From the NCBI GenBank assembly GCA_002420115.1, contig DIHK01000041.1, positions 1 through 6,079 on the forward strand: a DNA stretch of 6,079 nt, in the 5' to 3' direction. The notes beneath the pieces were generated by a model that saw only the letters and a program-made list of their open reading frames with translations, ran no database searches and was not told where the DNA came from. Origin of the DNA: Nitrospira sp. UBA5698 (lineage in GTDB: Bacteria > Nitrospirota > Nitrospiria > Nitrospirales > Nitrospiraceae). Positions 5,769 through 6,079 of this stretch are shown here, in pieces. Position 1 is the first letter of the stretch. Each line of letters opens with the position of its first letter. Made by a program: the position numbers and the translations under genes.

Positions 5769-5906
5769 ATGAATCCTTTTGAGTCTCTCACAAATCGGCA
5801 GGCCGAAGAGTCTATGATTTCGGCCTTCAAATCGGAAATAGATGAACTAATCACCTTGTTATCAGCCGTCAGCAGTAGACAACCCCTAGCACTAGCGAAC
5901 TTCTAG
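5769..5906 (+). CDS. Possible small protein gene, 45 residues, function unknown
   Basis: ATG 5769 to TAG 5904-5906 encodes a 45-residue product beginning MNPFESLTNRQAEE. The central part (AEESMISAFKSEIDELITLL) would form an amphipathic helix. An AAGG (5759-5762) lies 6 bases before the ATG, a better ribosome binding site than several larger genes here have. I recognise no family. Its stop overlaps, within CTAG, the stop of the convergent gene on the other strand. It could be a real small protein, the remnant of a longer gene, or chance. The minus strand is also largely open here, which lowers confidence. Confidence 0.35.
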   Translation: MNPFESLTNRQAEESMISAFKSEIDELITLLSAVSSRQPLALANF

Positions 5907-6079
5907 ACTGCACCCACCACCTCAATTGAAGGCGTTCTTAAATCGAAACGAGCGTACATACTACTGACAATATGATTCTCTTTGTGAAAGGTAACGCAGG
6001 TTGATCCAAGATCTCCAAGTACTTCGAGGTCCTTTGACCAAGATCGCCCAGCAGGCAGAAACATACGTAGCTGACAGAG
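5903..6079 (-). CDS. C-terminal end of an unrecognised protein (partial)
   Basis: An uninterrupted minus-strand frame of 58 codons runs from the right edge to TAG at 5905-5903. The end of the product reads DLGSTCVTFHKENHIVSSMY followed by ARFDLRTPSIEVVGAV. The amino acid mix, with alternating hydrophobic beta-strand-like segments, looks like real protein. I recognise no family. The 5' part and start lie outside the window. Transcription runs toward the toxin-antitoxin operon, so this gene and the plus-strand genes are convergent. It is short enough that chance is possible, and the competing plus-strand frame from TTG 6001 is weaker. Confidence 0.5.
   Translation of the reverse strand, partial: LCQLRMFLPAGRSWSKDLEVLGDLGSTCVTFHKENHIVSSMYARFDLRTPSIEVVGAV

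Noticed and set aside
5744..5902. Minus-strand frame continuing past the TAG at 5903, as a nonsense-interrupted gene
   Set aside because: The frame stays open for about 52 codons after the TAG, but the plus-strand small gene has the better start signals and this could be a mirror effect. Without a homologue the pseudogene idea cannot be supported.
6001..6079. Plus-strand frame from TTG 6001 to the right edge, preceded by AAAGG
   Set aside because: It is only 26 codons with a rare start, and it is antisense to the longer and more protein-like minus-strand frame. Sequence beyond the edge would decide.

Overview
The window looks like bacterial chromosome of moderate GC content. The left edge holds the first codons of tuf (EF-Tu) on the minus strand. 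It is preceded, in transcription order, by tRNA-Tyr(GTA), tRNA-Gly(TCC) and tRNA-Thr(GGT). This Tyr-Gly-Thr-tuf order is an ancient bacterial arrangement, also known from the E. coli tufB locus. The EF-Tu start (MAKAKYE), the heptad repeats (ggactca type) between tRNA genes, and the DUF4112 protein suggest a Nitrospira-like bacterium (Nitrospirota). That placement is an impression, not a demonstrated assignment.

Layout. Positions 1-647, minus strand: the tRNA-tuf cluster, with a 209-bp spacer between tRNA-Gly and tRNA-Tyr that holds a structured inverted repeat. Positions 648-861: the spacer upstream of tRNA-Tyr, which should contain the cluster's promoter; only a weak candidate is visible. 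Positions 862-4416, minus strand: three co-oriented genes. In transcription order they are a DUF4112 membrane protein, a complete Rep/UvrD/PcrA-type SF1A helicase, and a signal-peptide-bearing protein with an HExxH zinc-peptidase motif. The helicase and the HExxH gene are only about 32 bp apart and are probably co-transcribed.

Positions 4417-5576: a divergent plus-strand toxin-antitoxin operon. It has a near-consensus sigma70 promoter overlapped by an elaborate inverted-repeat operator. The first gene is a long Phd/YefM-type antitoxin with a basic tail. The second, joined by an ATGA overlap, is a zeta-toxin-like P-loop kinase. Classical zeta toxins are paired with epsilon or PezA antitoxins, so the Phd-type partner is the most interesting system in the window.

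Positions 5577-6079: 503 bp at the right edge, mostly without obvious genes. It holds a possible 45-residue small gene on the plus strand with a good ribosome binding site. It also holds the 3' end (58 codons) of an unrecognised minus-strand gene entering from beyond the window. Their stop codons share a CTAG.

How the genes relate: the left part is core translation machinery, the middle is DNA maintenance plus envelope proteins, and the right part is an accessory stress or addiction module followed by unrecognised sequence. Apart from the operons noted, no single pathway links them.
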